Shown here piece by piece: positions 10,478-22,060 of a DNA stretch of 28,214 nucleotides. Location of the stretch: contig NW_003122930.1 in assembly GCF_000003605.2 (NCBI RefSeq), positions 43,223-71,436 of the forward strand, written 5' to 3'. This DNA is from Saccoglossus kowalevskii (lineage: Eukaryota > Hemichordata > Enteropneusta > Harrimaniidae). Position numbers and translations under genes: made by a program. How positions within the stretch are numbered: the first letter of the stretch is position 1; every line of letters starts with the position of its first letter. The notes below the pieces were generated by a model that was not told the DNA's origin, did no database searches, and worked only from the letters and a program-made list of their open reading frames with translations.

Positions 10478-11886
10478 TTTCAAATGTAATGAATGTGGAC
10501 TTATCATCTGCAGACAGTAATTAGATGGAATTACAAAAGTTCAATCTCCGATGTCACAAACATACAGAATATAGTTCTGCCCACTTATAAAAGACACTTG
10601 TATATCATAGTTAGAATGACCTAACCAGTTACGATTGCCCTCAGGGACAATTCTGTCCATCATGCTGTGAACACCTGAGTGAAATATAAAATACAGACAC
10701 ATTATAAACATATGAACATGCAGCATGGCATTGAAACTCATGACCGAGTTTATACAGATTTTGCTAGATTATTTTGAGGAAGACGAAATAAACGAGCACA
10801 ACTGGTGACATTAGGTTGTGTACCGTAATTGCAAATTTGTTTTATTTTCAGATTAAAAATCTTCTACTCAACCTCCAAATTAACCTTGAAAAACAACGCT
10901 TTGGTACCTGATTTGTTGGTTGAACACCTCCAATGCAACTCGTTTTATTTGACATCATACAACATTGCAGTGAATACAAGTGGTGTATTAATGGAATCAT
11001 TCCTATGTGGATTAACTCAGGTGACCTTGCATTGGCGAAAAAAGGACAAGTTGGTCCTAAAAAGACTTGCACTAAAAATAAATACATGAGCGAGTCGATA
11101 GTAAGTACAACTAAAAGTGTCTTGGTGATTTCAAACAATTACATAAATTGATTAAAAAAAAAAAACGGAAAAGAGTTCACATTTATTTTGATATTGTGAC
11201 TTAGATTGCTATAAAACGAGAAGTTAGTCGAATGAAAATTGTCCTAACTACCACTTAAAACTCTCCCACATTGCTGTCTGCTTCTTTTTCCTGTGTTTTT
11301 AAAATGAATATTTCATATCATTCTGCTCATTATCGCTTCCTCTGGAATTAATCTAATGACATTTTACGATTAAAGTACTATAATCTGCTCGAAAATGGAT
11401 TCACAATTGATATCACCGTTAATGTAAGGTCTACGCAGTCTGCACGGTACAGTACCCACTAAAATACACCAAATACCTGCCTTCTAGTAGCCATGACTTG
11501 CATACCGCACCACCCACCCACCCACTACTTTAACCACTTAAATTGGCGAACCTTTTTGAGGGCAAAAATAACTTTTCTTACATATCAAAAAAATTTTGAT
11601 TAAGACCTATGTCTATTTGGTCCACAATTATAAAACTTCGTTCAACAAAAATTAAGGAAAATTATGGCACACAAAAGAATTATGTTTTACTTAAATTCAT
11701 CAAATTAGAATATAACAGACCTAAGACATTAAAGTATTGGGCTACTTAGCATTTAAAAAAACAAAAACAATTTTTTTAGTATTTATTCAATAACACTCAC
11801 ACATCCCCTTGAGGGAAGGGAAAGGTTACAACAACTATAATAAATGCTAAATAATAGGGAAATAATAGACAGATTAGTTGTTTAAA

Positions 11887-11908
11887 CAACAACAACAACA
11901 ACAACAAT
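11887..11908. repeat. (AAC)n microsatellite
   Basis: A run of AAC triplets, about seven units, in ARID3 intron 1. No function is implied. Confidence 0.9.
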
Positions 11909-13756
11909 GGCATCCCATGATTCCATGGTGCAATCCCAGGGATTGAGAAGCTCAAGTTTAAACGTAACACAGTTGATTAGAATCAACCACAGAAACACTG
12001 CATAATGTGACAATGATTTTTCAATAAATTAAGGAAAAACAAGTATTCTGCGTAAACACAGGATGGTATTAATAATACACTATGGTTAGCACATTCAATA
12101 ACTGAGAGGACGTTTCTTCCCTGAGGGTTAATTATTTAAATTTTTAATTTTTTTTTTTATGAATGTGCAATGAACAAATTATTGCTCTAAGACAATAGAG
12201 TAATTTTGAGCCAATTGCAATGTTTATGCAAGGAGTTTTAGACTGTATAATATTACATAAAGATAACAAAATTAATCATGAACCAATTAATTAATTCATA
12301 AAATGAAATAAACAACCAACCACATTTAAAAAAATGCAATTCACTGTCGATGAAACAGCCCTTGTCCAGTTTTTAGTGACTGTGTCAATTACGAACAACA
12401 AACTGATAGATTAAAAGAAATAATGTTGGGTGTGAGGGGGGGGGGGTACTTGGCACGTTAATGTGAGTATAAAAGACAACTTTGTCTGATCTGATATTAA
12501 AGAAAAACAAAATGGCTACCAGTTGGCCATTTTGAACCGGATTGAGAATATCATACAAATACAAAGTTTGAATGAAATTGATCCAGGCATGCCTGGATGA
12601 CAAATGTGAATTTTTAGTGTTCTCAAAGGTCAGTGGAACGAAAACTGCACATGTTTCCGATTATAACTTGCCTTTGTGCCAGATTCGAATCAAATCGGTC
12701 AAGACATGTCTAAGAAATGATTATGGACAAACCGATTGAACCCAAACCACAAGTGACTGCTTTGACTTCAGCTAAAGCAGGCTAAAATATAGAAATTAAC
12801 TATGTAAACCATATTCCCTCTATTAGTAGCTTATAATATGATCACATAAATGAAAGCAGTACTTAGTGTCACAATAGGATATATTCTAATGACCCAGTAT
12901 TTACTGGTGTGCTTCTATTGGAAAATATTTAATTGTGCGAACTGAAACATTTAAATTATCAAAATACAAAAATTGAAAATCAGCAAGAATAAACAGTATT
13001 CTATTGTCAGCATTCGAAGTAATGTACGCCAGTTAGCCATTTCAGTTGACATTTTAAAACAGGAGCCTGTTGATTTTCCATGAATCAGATATGAAGCCGT
13101 AAAACATGTCACTTTTGTACTTGTCTGTACAAAAAGCAATCAGTCTTACAGTTTTCGAGAAGGGAAAATTGAGGTGAAAAATTAACAAAACTATTTGATG
13201 AAATCATACCGATATTGTGGAGGATTATACAAATTTGTCTTGTGCATATTAAAATCCATCTGTCTTAGTGTTTCAAAGAAGAAGTTGATATTGTAAAAAT
13301 TGACGGATGGCAACGATGACAATATTACAAATATGAATATAACTCTGCACGGTCATTTCCAACGACAATAGAGTGAAAAAAAAAAGTTGAATTAGGAACA
13401 TGTGATACATTGCAACTGTGTTGCTGTAATGTACTTTTCAAGCAGTGCTAAATATACATCTACCAGGGTACTATTTCGGATACCAGTTATTGAATAAATA
13501 ATTGTAGCGTTAAGTGAAGTCTTTGTACTATTTAGAGCATGATAATATGTAGAATATACATATGTAATAAAATCTATGCTGTGTTTCACTCATTATACAA
13601 CCACTTCAATGCCTAGGTACGAAAGCCAGCAATATCTCAGAATTTTGATTGGTTGAATTATATGAATAATAAAATATTACAAGCATTGTACCAAGGCCAT
13701 CGATGGGTTATGGAATGGGGTTGAGGAAATCGAACTACGCCAATGTTCGAGGCTAA

Positions 13757-13832
13757 CCAAAATACCGTAAACCGTTTAAATTTCGCTAACACTTTTTCAC
13801 GAATTTCGCTCTTTAGTGAAAAAAGTGTGACA
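13757..13832. mobile_element. Partial TACTGTA-like foldback fragment
   Basis: TACCGTAAACCGTTTAAATT followed by TCGCTAACAC...CGAATTTCGCTC resembles one arm of the same general class of TTTCGCT-containing foldback elements. Its own arms CACTTTTTCAC and GTGAAAAAAGTG form a short hairpin. The opposite end is not visible. Confidence 0.35.
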
Positions 13833-14456
13833 GTTTTGAAGCTGGTGTAACAATATTATAGATACAGGAGATCACACAAATCCCATAATATCATATTTAT
13901 TAAATGAGTGGTTATTTGCAAATGCTAAGAATTTTTTTTTAAATATTACTAAAATTAATAAATTGAATTTTCATAAGGTGAAGACAAATTTATTTCCATA
14001 AATTGCACTCTGCACTGTTTACCATCAACCCATTCACATTTTTTTTTTTTTGGGAGCTGTTACTGATAATATATTTACCATTTCAGAGACATTTTTTCAA
14101 GAAAATTGAACGTAAAAATAGGACAAACAAAGGTCATAGTGTCGTAGTGGCATCAAACATCGCGTGGGATTCGACAAACGCGAAAGTATTTTGGGGGACA
14201 TTTCCATGCTGTACACATTTGATGATAGGCAATTTCGATTAAGTGAGGGTATTCAAATGAACTATTCCTCTGTCGAAGATCGGTCGGTCGTTGTGAGCTA
14301 CGAAATAAAGAAATTCAAGTTCAAAATCAAATCGTTTGATTTTTGCGGCAGACGTTCGACGCGGGTCTTTAATGCAACTCGCGAGATCTCGCAGTTGAAT
14401 GGAAAATCACCTATTGCAACTGGGGCTGTGTATGTGTGTATATTTGTCTTATCAAC

Positions 14457-14853
14457 GTTGTGATGACTTCCATTTACATTTACACCTACCAAGTGACGAC
14501 AATAATTTCATAATTTATATTAATATTTAATCAAATTTAAGTCTAGTTTGCGTAGATTATGTTAGTAAAAAGAGAGTTAGTAAATTTAATATGAATGTAC
14601 CATACCCCCTTTATTAACCCTAAGCTTTGCAAATATTTCTATGTTAAGTAACAGGTTGTATGATGTTATTTCTACTTTGTTGCATTTTTATTCAATTAAA
14701 CTTGAATTAAAATGCAATTCTATGTTGAATTGCAATATAATTGAGCTAAATCGCAACCCTATATAGAGTCGTGTTTTAATCCAAACATAACGCAACTATA
14801 TTAAAAGTTAATTCAACTATATTAAAAGTTAATCCAATGTGCGTCGTCACAAC
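14457..14853 (-). mobile_element. Hairpin-centred repeat family, copy C (inverted)
   Basis: This copy has the best-preserved ends: GTTGTGATGAC at 14457-14467 and GTCGTCACAAC at 14843-14853, inverse of each other but for one base, with the repeat extending outward to ACGTTGTGAYGAC. It lies in reverse orientation to A and B and shares the doubled TATTAAAAGTTAATTCAAC block and the hairpin arms around TAACCCTAAGC. It is 397 bp with no coding potential. Related flanking bases (ACACACAT-like) in all copies suggest the element may extend slightly further. Confidence 0.72.
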
Positions 14854-16581
14854 GTAAGTTAGATGTGTATGTTTGAACGTACACTACATGTCAAACAAAT
14901 TACCATGTTTTTTCTCCTTAAAATCAGAATTTGATAAAAATCTAAGAAAAAGACTCCATCCCCCAAATTTGCCATACCATTTTAACAAATTTTCATGCAA
15001 CTATTACTCTCATAGTTAAATGATGTATATGTAGCTGGTAGTTTCCAAATAGGAAAGCAAATAATACTTTTTTTATGCAGATTCTAATATTCTTTTTTTA
15101 GTCTAATAAGAACTGCAAAAGTTATGTAGGCTTTCATCAAGTGATTCTTTGTGGCTTTCATGACCCAGTGGTGAACATTCGTTTCTGAATTACTGGTAGT
15201 GTTGGCCACGGTATAAAAAGTGTATTTTGATAAAATTTTAGGGACATTTCTCAATCTATTAAAGTCCCTGTGCTGTGTTTTGAAAATCTCAGACGATAAC
15301 AAACTTTTCACACTTTCTTTCAAACCTATGAATCTTAGGTAATGATGGTAAGTTGATCTGGATTTATTTTATTGACCTCTTAAAAGGTTTTACACCAAGT
15401 TTCATGAAGGCATGAATTTGTATATATTTATAAAACATTTATCCCGGAAAAATCTTTGCGCTTTATTCAAATGCAAAGCCGGTGCTTTCATTAGCTGTGG
15501 TAACATTCGTAACCTACAAGTTCCTGCAGGGTTTCTTCAATCAATTTACTGTTATGAACGCAAAAAATAGATCCCATCAAATTTGTTTAAAACGTTTGAA
15601 ATTACAGAGATTCGTTTGCTGAAATATATTTAAAAAGAATGCAAGTACGAGTAGTAAAATTATCCTTTGGCACTCAACATTAAATTGCGAAAGCAACCAG
15701 TGTCAAATGACAAGTCGAAACTGACTGACCGCTATATGGGTGGTATTCATCCACGCTAGGTTGTTCCCAATTTCTTTTTTAAATTTTATAAAAATTTATA
15801 AATATTTTATAAAAAACAAATTCACACCAGCATTGCCGGTTTTGTATTTAATTATTTTGCAATTGTTTTATACATTAAATATTAATCCACAGAAACTGGT
15901 TGTTACAAGCATTGTATTGCATCACGTACATTTCAAAATTAAAAGCATCTTATCCATTCGTCAGTCATAATTGATCGAAATGTCAAAATATGGGGGATAC
16001 GCACTGGTGGGCCCATTCATGAATATCGTATCAACCAAAAATAAACCAGATGTTTTGACTTATCATGTCAGAGACACTATCTGTCTTGTTTTGATAGCCA
16101 GGTCGCAAAATAAAAAAAAAAAAAAACATTAAATTTATTCTCAATAAGTGAACGCCGTATTGCAAAGTCATCAATCAGAATACCAAGTAGTAATTATTTT
16201 AGTTGTTGGCTGACATAATGTCTGCCTCCTAGCCATTAATAAAAACGACACAGCAGATAAAAAGCAGTTAGTCTGTTTAGCTACATTATCAATACTTTAT
16301 ATAGGTCACTTGTTTAGCTATGCAGTTTTGTAGCAAATGTCATTCTCTGAAATTCCAATAGACAGACAGCAAGTGAACTTGAACAACAGAACAAGGAAAT
16401 CCTACAAAGTAGTCAAAATTTTTTTTATTTTACCGAACTGTACAAAGTTCTGTATTAAATTGGTCCCAAAGGCATGCCTCACTGAACACTATTTTTAAGC
16501 AAAATTGGTGATAAACGACTCGCTCAACGAAATTTAATTTCTCCACTCTAGGAATCTCGTCACTATTTATTAAAATCTAAC

Positions 16582-16731
16582 ATTTGCGTTCTATTGAGAA
16601 TAATTAATTAAACGCGACATATAAAAAGAGGNNNNNNNNNNNNNNNNNNNNNNNNNNNNNNNNNNNNNNNNNNNNNNNNNNATTTGCGTTCTATTGAGAA
16701 TAATTAATTAAACGCGACATATAAAAAGAGG
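16582..16731. repeat. Identical 50-bp direct repeat on both sides of the gap
   Basis: ATTTGCGTTCTATTGAGAAT continuing through TAATTAATTAAACGCGACAT and ATAAAAAGAGG occurs at 16582-16631 and again at 16682-16731 without a mismatch, directly abutting the N run on each side. This is the signature of two contig ends that overlap but were not merged. Confidence 0.9.
16632..16681. other. Assembly gap (50 N)
   Basis: A run of exactly 50 undetermined bases within ARID3 intron 1. Its two flanks are identical 50-bp sequences (see the direct-repeat entry), so the gap size is a placeholder and probably does not represent missing sequence. Confidence 0.98.
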
Positions 16732-17595
16732 AATGAAAAGAAAGATAGATACTATGAAGTTAGTAGAAATAACGAGAGTTTTTGAGGAGGTATTCAGTAT
16801 GTTCTATTGCCTTGAACTTCATTTAGATTGAAGATTATAACAGCAGAACTTTCTATAGTGTTTTATTGGTAGGAGCTCCAGAATATAATGGTCTGATTTA
16901 ATGGTGATAATAATGTAAAGCCAAAATGTAAACTTCAATTAGAGTCACTAGGTTACTTTGTTTGCCACTTTCTCTCCATAAATTTTTGCTTATTATCATG
17001 AAGTTTATCTCTTTTCAAGTGAAAAAAAGTTATTACAAAATTCCAAAGGTTAGAAAGTTTTTTTTCTTCTTTTTTTTATAACATTTAACAAAGCCAGGCT
17101 GTGCTATGTTTTCCCCGATGTCTACCAAAGCTAAAGCAGTATGCTTAATTGAATGGGTACTATTTAATATGGCTCACTACTCAAAAGGTATTTCTGTTTG
17201 AAAAGTCAACAAAAATGAACAGCAATATCACCTTACAAGTAAGTTGTTCTTCTTAACAAAATGCAAATTAAAAATTGAACGGGGAAAGTTTCCTTCGCTG
17301 GATCTGAATGAATGTCTTATTGAAATTTATATTCTATTAAAAGTTACCATCTGTGCTTTATGGCCTTAAATTATTTCTTCAATGGGTGTTTTATGTCCGT
17401 CTAGCTGCCCACTTTTCTTAGTGAGATTGAAAGGGACATTAAAATTGCCCAGTTGTATTTTGATCTTTTGACCTCTTCGCACGGCAATGTCTGCAAATAA
17501 GGTGAAGCTTGACATACTTGGTTTCAGAATCGTAGCTACGCTGCTGTTCTAAACTCGTCAAACATTTTGTAATTAAAAGTGAAAATACGCCTCAC

Positions 17596-17985
17596 CTGTT
17601 TGAACTGTTCTTCGAACGTCCATTCTTGCGAATTGGGCGGCGGTGATGTTTTCTCCGTCGGTGTGTGCGGGGGGTGCTGTTGATAGCGTATATCGGGTGA
17701 CAATTCTCTGTCCTCTCCCTCCAGCTCATGATCGTCCGCATTAATTCTGTGTTGGTATTTTCGCTGTATACCCATGGGCGACATACGTGACTCAGTTTTC
17801 ACTGTTATTTGAGGTCTCAAATCGACCGGGCTGTGGTCCCCGTTCCTCTCAACAACAACGTTTCTCTCTGCGTTCTCATGCTTGTCACCGGTGGTCACGT
17901 CTGGGTGTGAGATTGTCTGATGTCCCTCTTCCCGCTCCATGTCAACGCGGCTACTCTCTCTCGATCTTTCACACAACGAATCCAT
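17596..17985 (-). CDS. ARID3: ARID3/dead ringer transcription factor, first coding exon (5' part)
   Basis: First coding exon of an ARID3-family (BRIGHT/dead ringer) AT-rich-DNA-binding nuclear transcription factor. It encodes 130 residues from ATG at 17985. The exon ends after residues 122-130, WTFEEQFKQ, the conserved lead-in to the extended ARID domain of this family, followed by a good donor (CAG|gtgagg, intron from 17595). The rest of the exon is low-complexity: charged (E/R/D) at the N terminus and Pro/Ser/Thr-rich at about 103-118, as is usual for the disordered N terminus of ARID3 proteins. I chose this ATG because it is the first in-frame ATG. The frame stays open upstream to a TGA near 18136 but has no other ATG. 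An alternative is that the exon is internal, starting at an acceptor-like TTCTGATTCAG just above 18120. The family call is firm because the next exon continues the domain; which ARID3 paralogue cannot be told. Confidence 0.87.
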
Positions 17986-18250
17986 GACCTGCTCCTCACC
18001 GAACTGCACCTTTAGGGCTTCGATTCGACCCGGTCTAGAAAGTTCAGCAGAATGGGAGAAACTGTCAACACTACCATAGAACTTCAGTCCTGATATTAAA
18101 TCATACGCACGAACAGTGTCCTGAATCAGAAATCAAACGCACACAAAAAAGTTAATCGAAGTGTGGCTTTTCACTAGGCTGATATGAAACTTGGCGCGCC
18201 GTCCGGGGTGGTCTATATCAGTTCACCAGACCGGGGTTTATATACACTCT
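17986..18250 (-). promoter_or_regulatory. ARID3: ARID3 5' leader with TATA-like box and two upstream ORFs
   Basis: Upstream of the ARID3 ATG the minus strand reads TATATAAA at 18238-18245, placed so that transcription could begin near 18210 and yield a leader of about 225 nt. The leader would carry two upstream ATGs: a minimal uORF, ATG ATT TAA, at 18096-18104, and a 21-codon uORF at 18012-18077 that ends 27 nt before the main ATG. Local CpG density is clearly higher than in the surrounding A+T-rich DNA (for example GGCGCGCC at 18193-18200). The TATA match, the uORFs and the CpG are seen directly. The start site and any translational control are inferred. If the acceptor-like site above 18120 is used instead, the promoter lies further upstream and the uORFs still remain. 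Confidence 0.4.
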
Positions 18251-19530
18251 CTGATTTAGTTCATAATGAATTGAAATTAAATCCTGACAAAACTGCACGG
18301 AATGTAATAGTATACGTCCCCAACCATGTCTACGACCCATTCTCCGAATGTTGCTTTCAAAATGGCTTTCTTGGCCCTATGAAAACAAACGCTACATTTA
18401 CACTGGCCTTTTATACGACCAACACTGACATTTCAACACTTCTGCCAATTACTACCTTTCTCTACATTCCAAAGACCAATGACGAAGATCTCAGGCTACC
18501 AGAAAACTGACAAGAATGGTCACATTGACATAACTGGCTGCCCAGTTGAGTTTTAGTGGCAAATGTCAGCTGTATTGTGACAAGGTACAAGCAAATGTCA
18601 ACAGCCAATCTTGCATCCGCTACTACACAGCGGGCCAGCCCGGACTTTATAACAGACACTAACCGAATGTATCAAAACATGACATACAAGTGGGTAGTAT
18701 TGCCCCGACAGTTAAACGGGGCACATATGCACTGCATGACGGCGAAAATTCTCGCCAAATGCGCTGATTGAATCGAAGAACCTACCTTAAAACGCGACAG
18801 TGAAATTGTGGTGCATGCGTACTAAGTTAATCAGACACACGCTTTGATTCACAGGACGCCGCGCTGTATGAAATCGACACAGCGCCGATCATTGCTATTC
18901 ATTGTAAAAGTTTAACTATTAGTGTCACAAATATATCTAGTCTCACCGAATGGGTCAAATTCTTACCGGTTTGGTCGTCATCATGCTTTCATCGACAATA
19001 TTTTCATACGCAACATTAAATTCACACGTGTAAATGCCAGATCTCTCTTCAATGCGTAGTATTCAGACGAAATTTATAATTGCATTTGTTTTCCCAAGAT
19101 GCACTTTTGAGGGAATTAATAGAGTAGGGGCGGGGCGTCTGCCAATGTTACCCATCCAGGGATTGTTGGGCAATTATATATGTAAATGAAAGCATGGCTA
19201 GTTGTCGACCGTGACAAAAGCATTGTCAGTGCCGTTATTGAGCATGACTTCATTACGTATTCAACCTACCAAACAAACCCGATCGGCTATTTGATGTGCT
19301 CTGGGGTTAAAAAGCCAACTATTGTTAGTGGCGGATTGACACCCAGTACGCAGTGTTTGGCGCTAAAGTGTTAAATTTCCGTTTTTACATGTAATTTAAA
19401 TTAACTCGTTAAAAGATCGTATTAAAAAAGTTGAGATACATGTACATGTACCGAACTACAAGAATACTGTAAACGCATTCATTATTCACTGTCTTTTAAT
19501 AACGACATTTTCGATGATTGTAAGTAAAAT

Positions 19531-19554
19531 TAAATTAATTAATTAATTAATTAA
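19531..19554. repeat. (TTAA)n-like microsatellite
   Basis: TTAATTAATTAATTAATTAA run in the intergenic region. Similar shorter runs occur at about 2133-2172 and 27757-27772. Confidence 0.85.
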
Positions 19555-19718
19555 CTAAACCACGCGAACTTTACTATTCACTGGAAAATGTGTTGAATTA
19601 AAAAAGTAAAAATATGACTTAGAATTAAAATAATCAAATTGAATATTAGTTGTGAATAATAATGAGGTTTACAGTACCACTGCATATTTATTACTGTTGT
19701 TGTCGGAGTGTGTTACAG

Positions 19719-19801
19719 TAGAGGGACTGACTCGAGTGTCCGGTGTGTTTGCGTCACTTATGTTGGGTAACAGTGTCTTTACTTATTCCACAGTCCCTCT
19801 A
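19719..19801. repeat. Small inverted repeat, possible mini-element
   Basis: TAGAGGGACTG at 19719-19729 and CAGTCCCTCTA at 19791-19801 are perfect 11-bp inverse copies around 61 bases. The bases just outside (TTACAG and TGATAG) are partly complementary too, so a short foldback element of about 95 bp is possible. Confidence 0.4.
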
Positions 19802-20737
19802 TGATAGAGGTACTCAGGCTTATTCAATACACAGAGTTCAACAGTATTCTTTTCACGGAGCATGGGTGAAATGAATCCTAATTCGTAGCGAATTATTTAA
19901 ATATAATGCTCAACTTGAAAGTCTAATTTAAGAAAAGCGTCTTCCAAATCGTAACAATTGTTAATACTGGTAGAAAACGGTTCATTGTAATTTACATTGT
20001 ATATCAAAGAAAAAAAACGTAGTTTTGAAGCAAAATTCGCAAAATTGTCCGAAGAACCGAAAAGCTGAAAGCTGCTGATAAATAAAGTGTATGAATAGAC
20101 GTGCTTTACCAAATGTTTGCACTGTTTAACACACGTTTTTAAACTCGAATACTTACACCTTCTACAGCAATTAAACCACATAAATATCATCACATACTTG
20201 GCAAGTAAATGTTATGGGATGTTTAACACTTCTATGATCCCCGGAGTTTTAGTTCGAGATAGCAAGTGACCGATGTTCGTCTCATGCAGATCGTATCCAA
20301 TGTGAGTATATGATAGCGGACACATACAATGGAAGATCTAAAGAAAATAATGAAGATTTCTACTGATGATGTACCAGAAATATGTCTACGATTGACATGT
20401 CACTCCATTAAAAAAATGAATTTTAAAACAAACCGGTGGTTTTATAGTTTTTGATTGCAATCCAAAAAAGTAACTTCGATTAAAGTTCTCACAAAGAATA
20501 TTGAACTCCACGTGAATGGTTTGACCTTTGTACACACTCGTGTCACCTTTCACAAAATAAACCCACATGATGTTTTCCATATTTCTTTTCAAAAAAAAGA
20601 AGATCTGGACATGTAGCAAAGAGGTAATTATACCAAAGAAATTATTAAGAAAAAAATATAAATTGTTTTGCAGCAAAACGATAGTGCCCAAATGGTTTAA
20701 ATTAAGGCATTTGGATATACATATACAATCGGAGAAA

Positions 20738-20948
20738 TACGGTAAAATACTTTATTTTCGCTTGGAATTAATTTTCGCTATTTTCGCTGAAGGAATGATT
20801 CAGAGAAAATAAAATCCAGCGAATATACCTTTTTTCTTATATTTTACATTCAACTCGTCAAAAATCAGTGAAAATAAATTCCATACAAAACACCCAAAAA
20901 TCCATTCAGCGAAAATTAATTCCAGCTAAAATAAAGTATTTGAGAGTA
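20738..20948. mobile_element. TACTGTA-family foldback MITE, copy 5
   Basis: The left end TACGGTAAAATACTTTATTT continues TTCGCTTGGAATTAATTTTC; the right end AATAAAGTATTTGAGAGTA is the imperfect inverse. The interior matches copy 4 across the insertion point (CTTATATTTTACATTCAACT) and copy 2 in reverse orientation. It is 211 bp and non-coding. Confidence 0.75.
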
Positions 20949-22060
20949 GTCTCCGAACTACATCCGCAATCTTCATATTTCAGACAAAGGTACCACTTCC
21001 GTTCTCATGTTTCTCACAATTATAGAACCAACTGACACCACGGCAATTATGGTGTGACTCAAAACGCAATGATTCTGCAATGATTACAATGCTGTCAAAC
21101 ATTCTTGATCAGAACTTAGTTTTGGATACCAGCACTCGACTGACTGGGAGATGGTATACGTCAATTAAAATGTTACGTCAGTCGTTCTACGCATCTCAAA
21201 ATGATTGGAAATAACGTCAAATAAGAAACGCTGCACTTCATCTACTAGTATTCCATAGTTATATTTGGTCAACAAAGTCTAAAGAGGATTTAATAAATTG
21301 TTTTGAGGAGAGAAATTGTCGGCTTTATCGGTAGACTAGTTCAGGCAAAACATGTCGTCGAGGGCGCACAAACTCACCTCAGGCCAAAGAAAGAAGTGGT
21401 CAGAGTTAATACGGCGGGCAGTTCGTGTATTATACAGATGTTTCTTTTTAGTACAACAGAATGTACACTTATGTACACACTTGGGTCGCATGTCATAAGA
21501 TCCACGTGTAAATGAATAGAACAAATTTATATTATTCCCTTGAAATATCCGAACACATAAAATCTTATTAGATTAGTTATAATTATAATTATAATGTTTA
21601 ACTTTTTGTATTATTTTGAATTTGACGCCATGCAATTAATCTTAGTGATATTTGATTGTAATGAGAAAATGGATCTAATATTTTACGTAATTTGAAATTT
21701 GTAATATATTGTTATTAAACGCAGACTATATTGCGTATTTTTTTCTGTTTTCAATATCTAAGCTTGACGGTACAGTCTATGGTTCGGTTGTAGCTGCTCC
21801 GATCATTGCAAATGTAAACACATTTTAATCTTGAAGTTGATTGTGTTATCAATAATGATAAATATCGACTAGAAAGTTATACTTGAACTTGCACCTAGCT
21901 ACTCCGACTTTTTCTTAAACTTACTTAAGAACTTTGATGTACTAGTATTCTTTTCTAATAGCTACCATAGACCTTATATTGATCCCTTTCTAACACGGAG
22001 CATTTATTGATGTATGGTGATAATGAAGTGCGCCCCCTTTGTGAGTGAAAACGAGGCTTC

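Larger units (their letters stand above)
4617..17595 (-). other. ARID3 intron 1 (about 13 kb), repeat-rich
   Basis: The intron lies between the WTFEEQFKQ and LYELSDDPKR codons, phase 0, with GTGAGG donor and TTTCAG acceptor. It contains a 37-bp minisatellite beside exon 2, several foldback/MITE copies, a 122-bp tandem repeat, a nuclear-receptor half-site cluster, a CpG-richer island at about 14.1-14.45 kb and an assembly gap at 16632. I see no convincing protein-coding gene inside it. Two exon-like stretches (10852-11100 plus strand and 14091-14463 plus strand) have splice-like borders or open frames but no recognisable protein. Stretches not itemised separately (5.2-6.6, 11.2-14.0, 14.9-16.6, 16.7-17.5 kb) are A+T-rich with homopolymer and simple-sequence runs and no signal I can name. 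Confidence 0.85.

Noticed and set aside
10541-10678. Minus-strand exon-like stretch after TTTCACTCAG encoding about 45 residues to a stop
   Set aside because: It has an acceptor and a tidy frame but no recognisable protein. It also includes the CCTGAGGGCAAT motif of the minisatellite, so a repeat fragment is likelier than a last exon.
20386-20691. 101-codon minus-strand open frame
   Set aside because: It is dominated by Phe/Leu/Asn from A+T-rich sequence with no homology I can recognise, and it has poly-T/poly-A runs in the middle.
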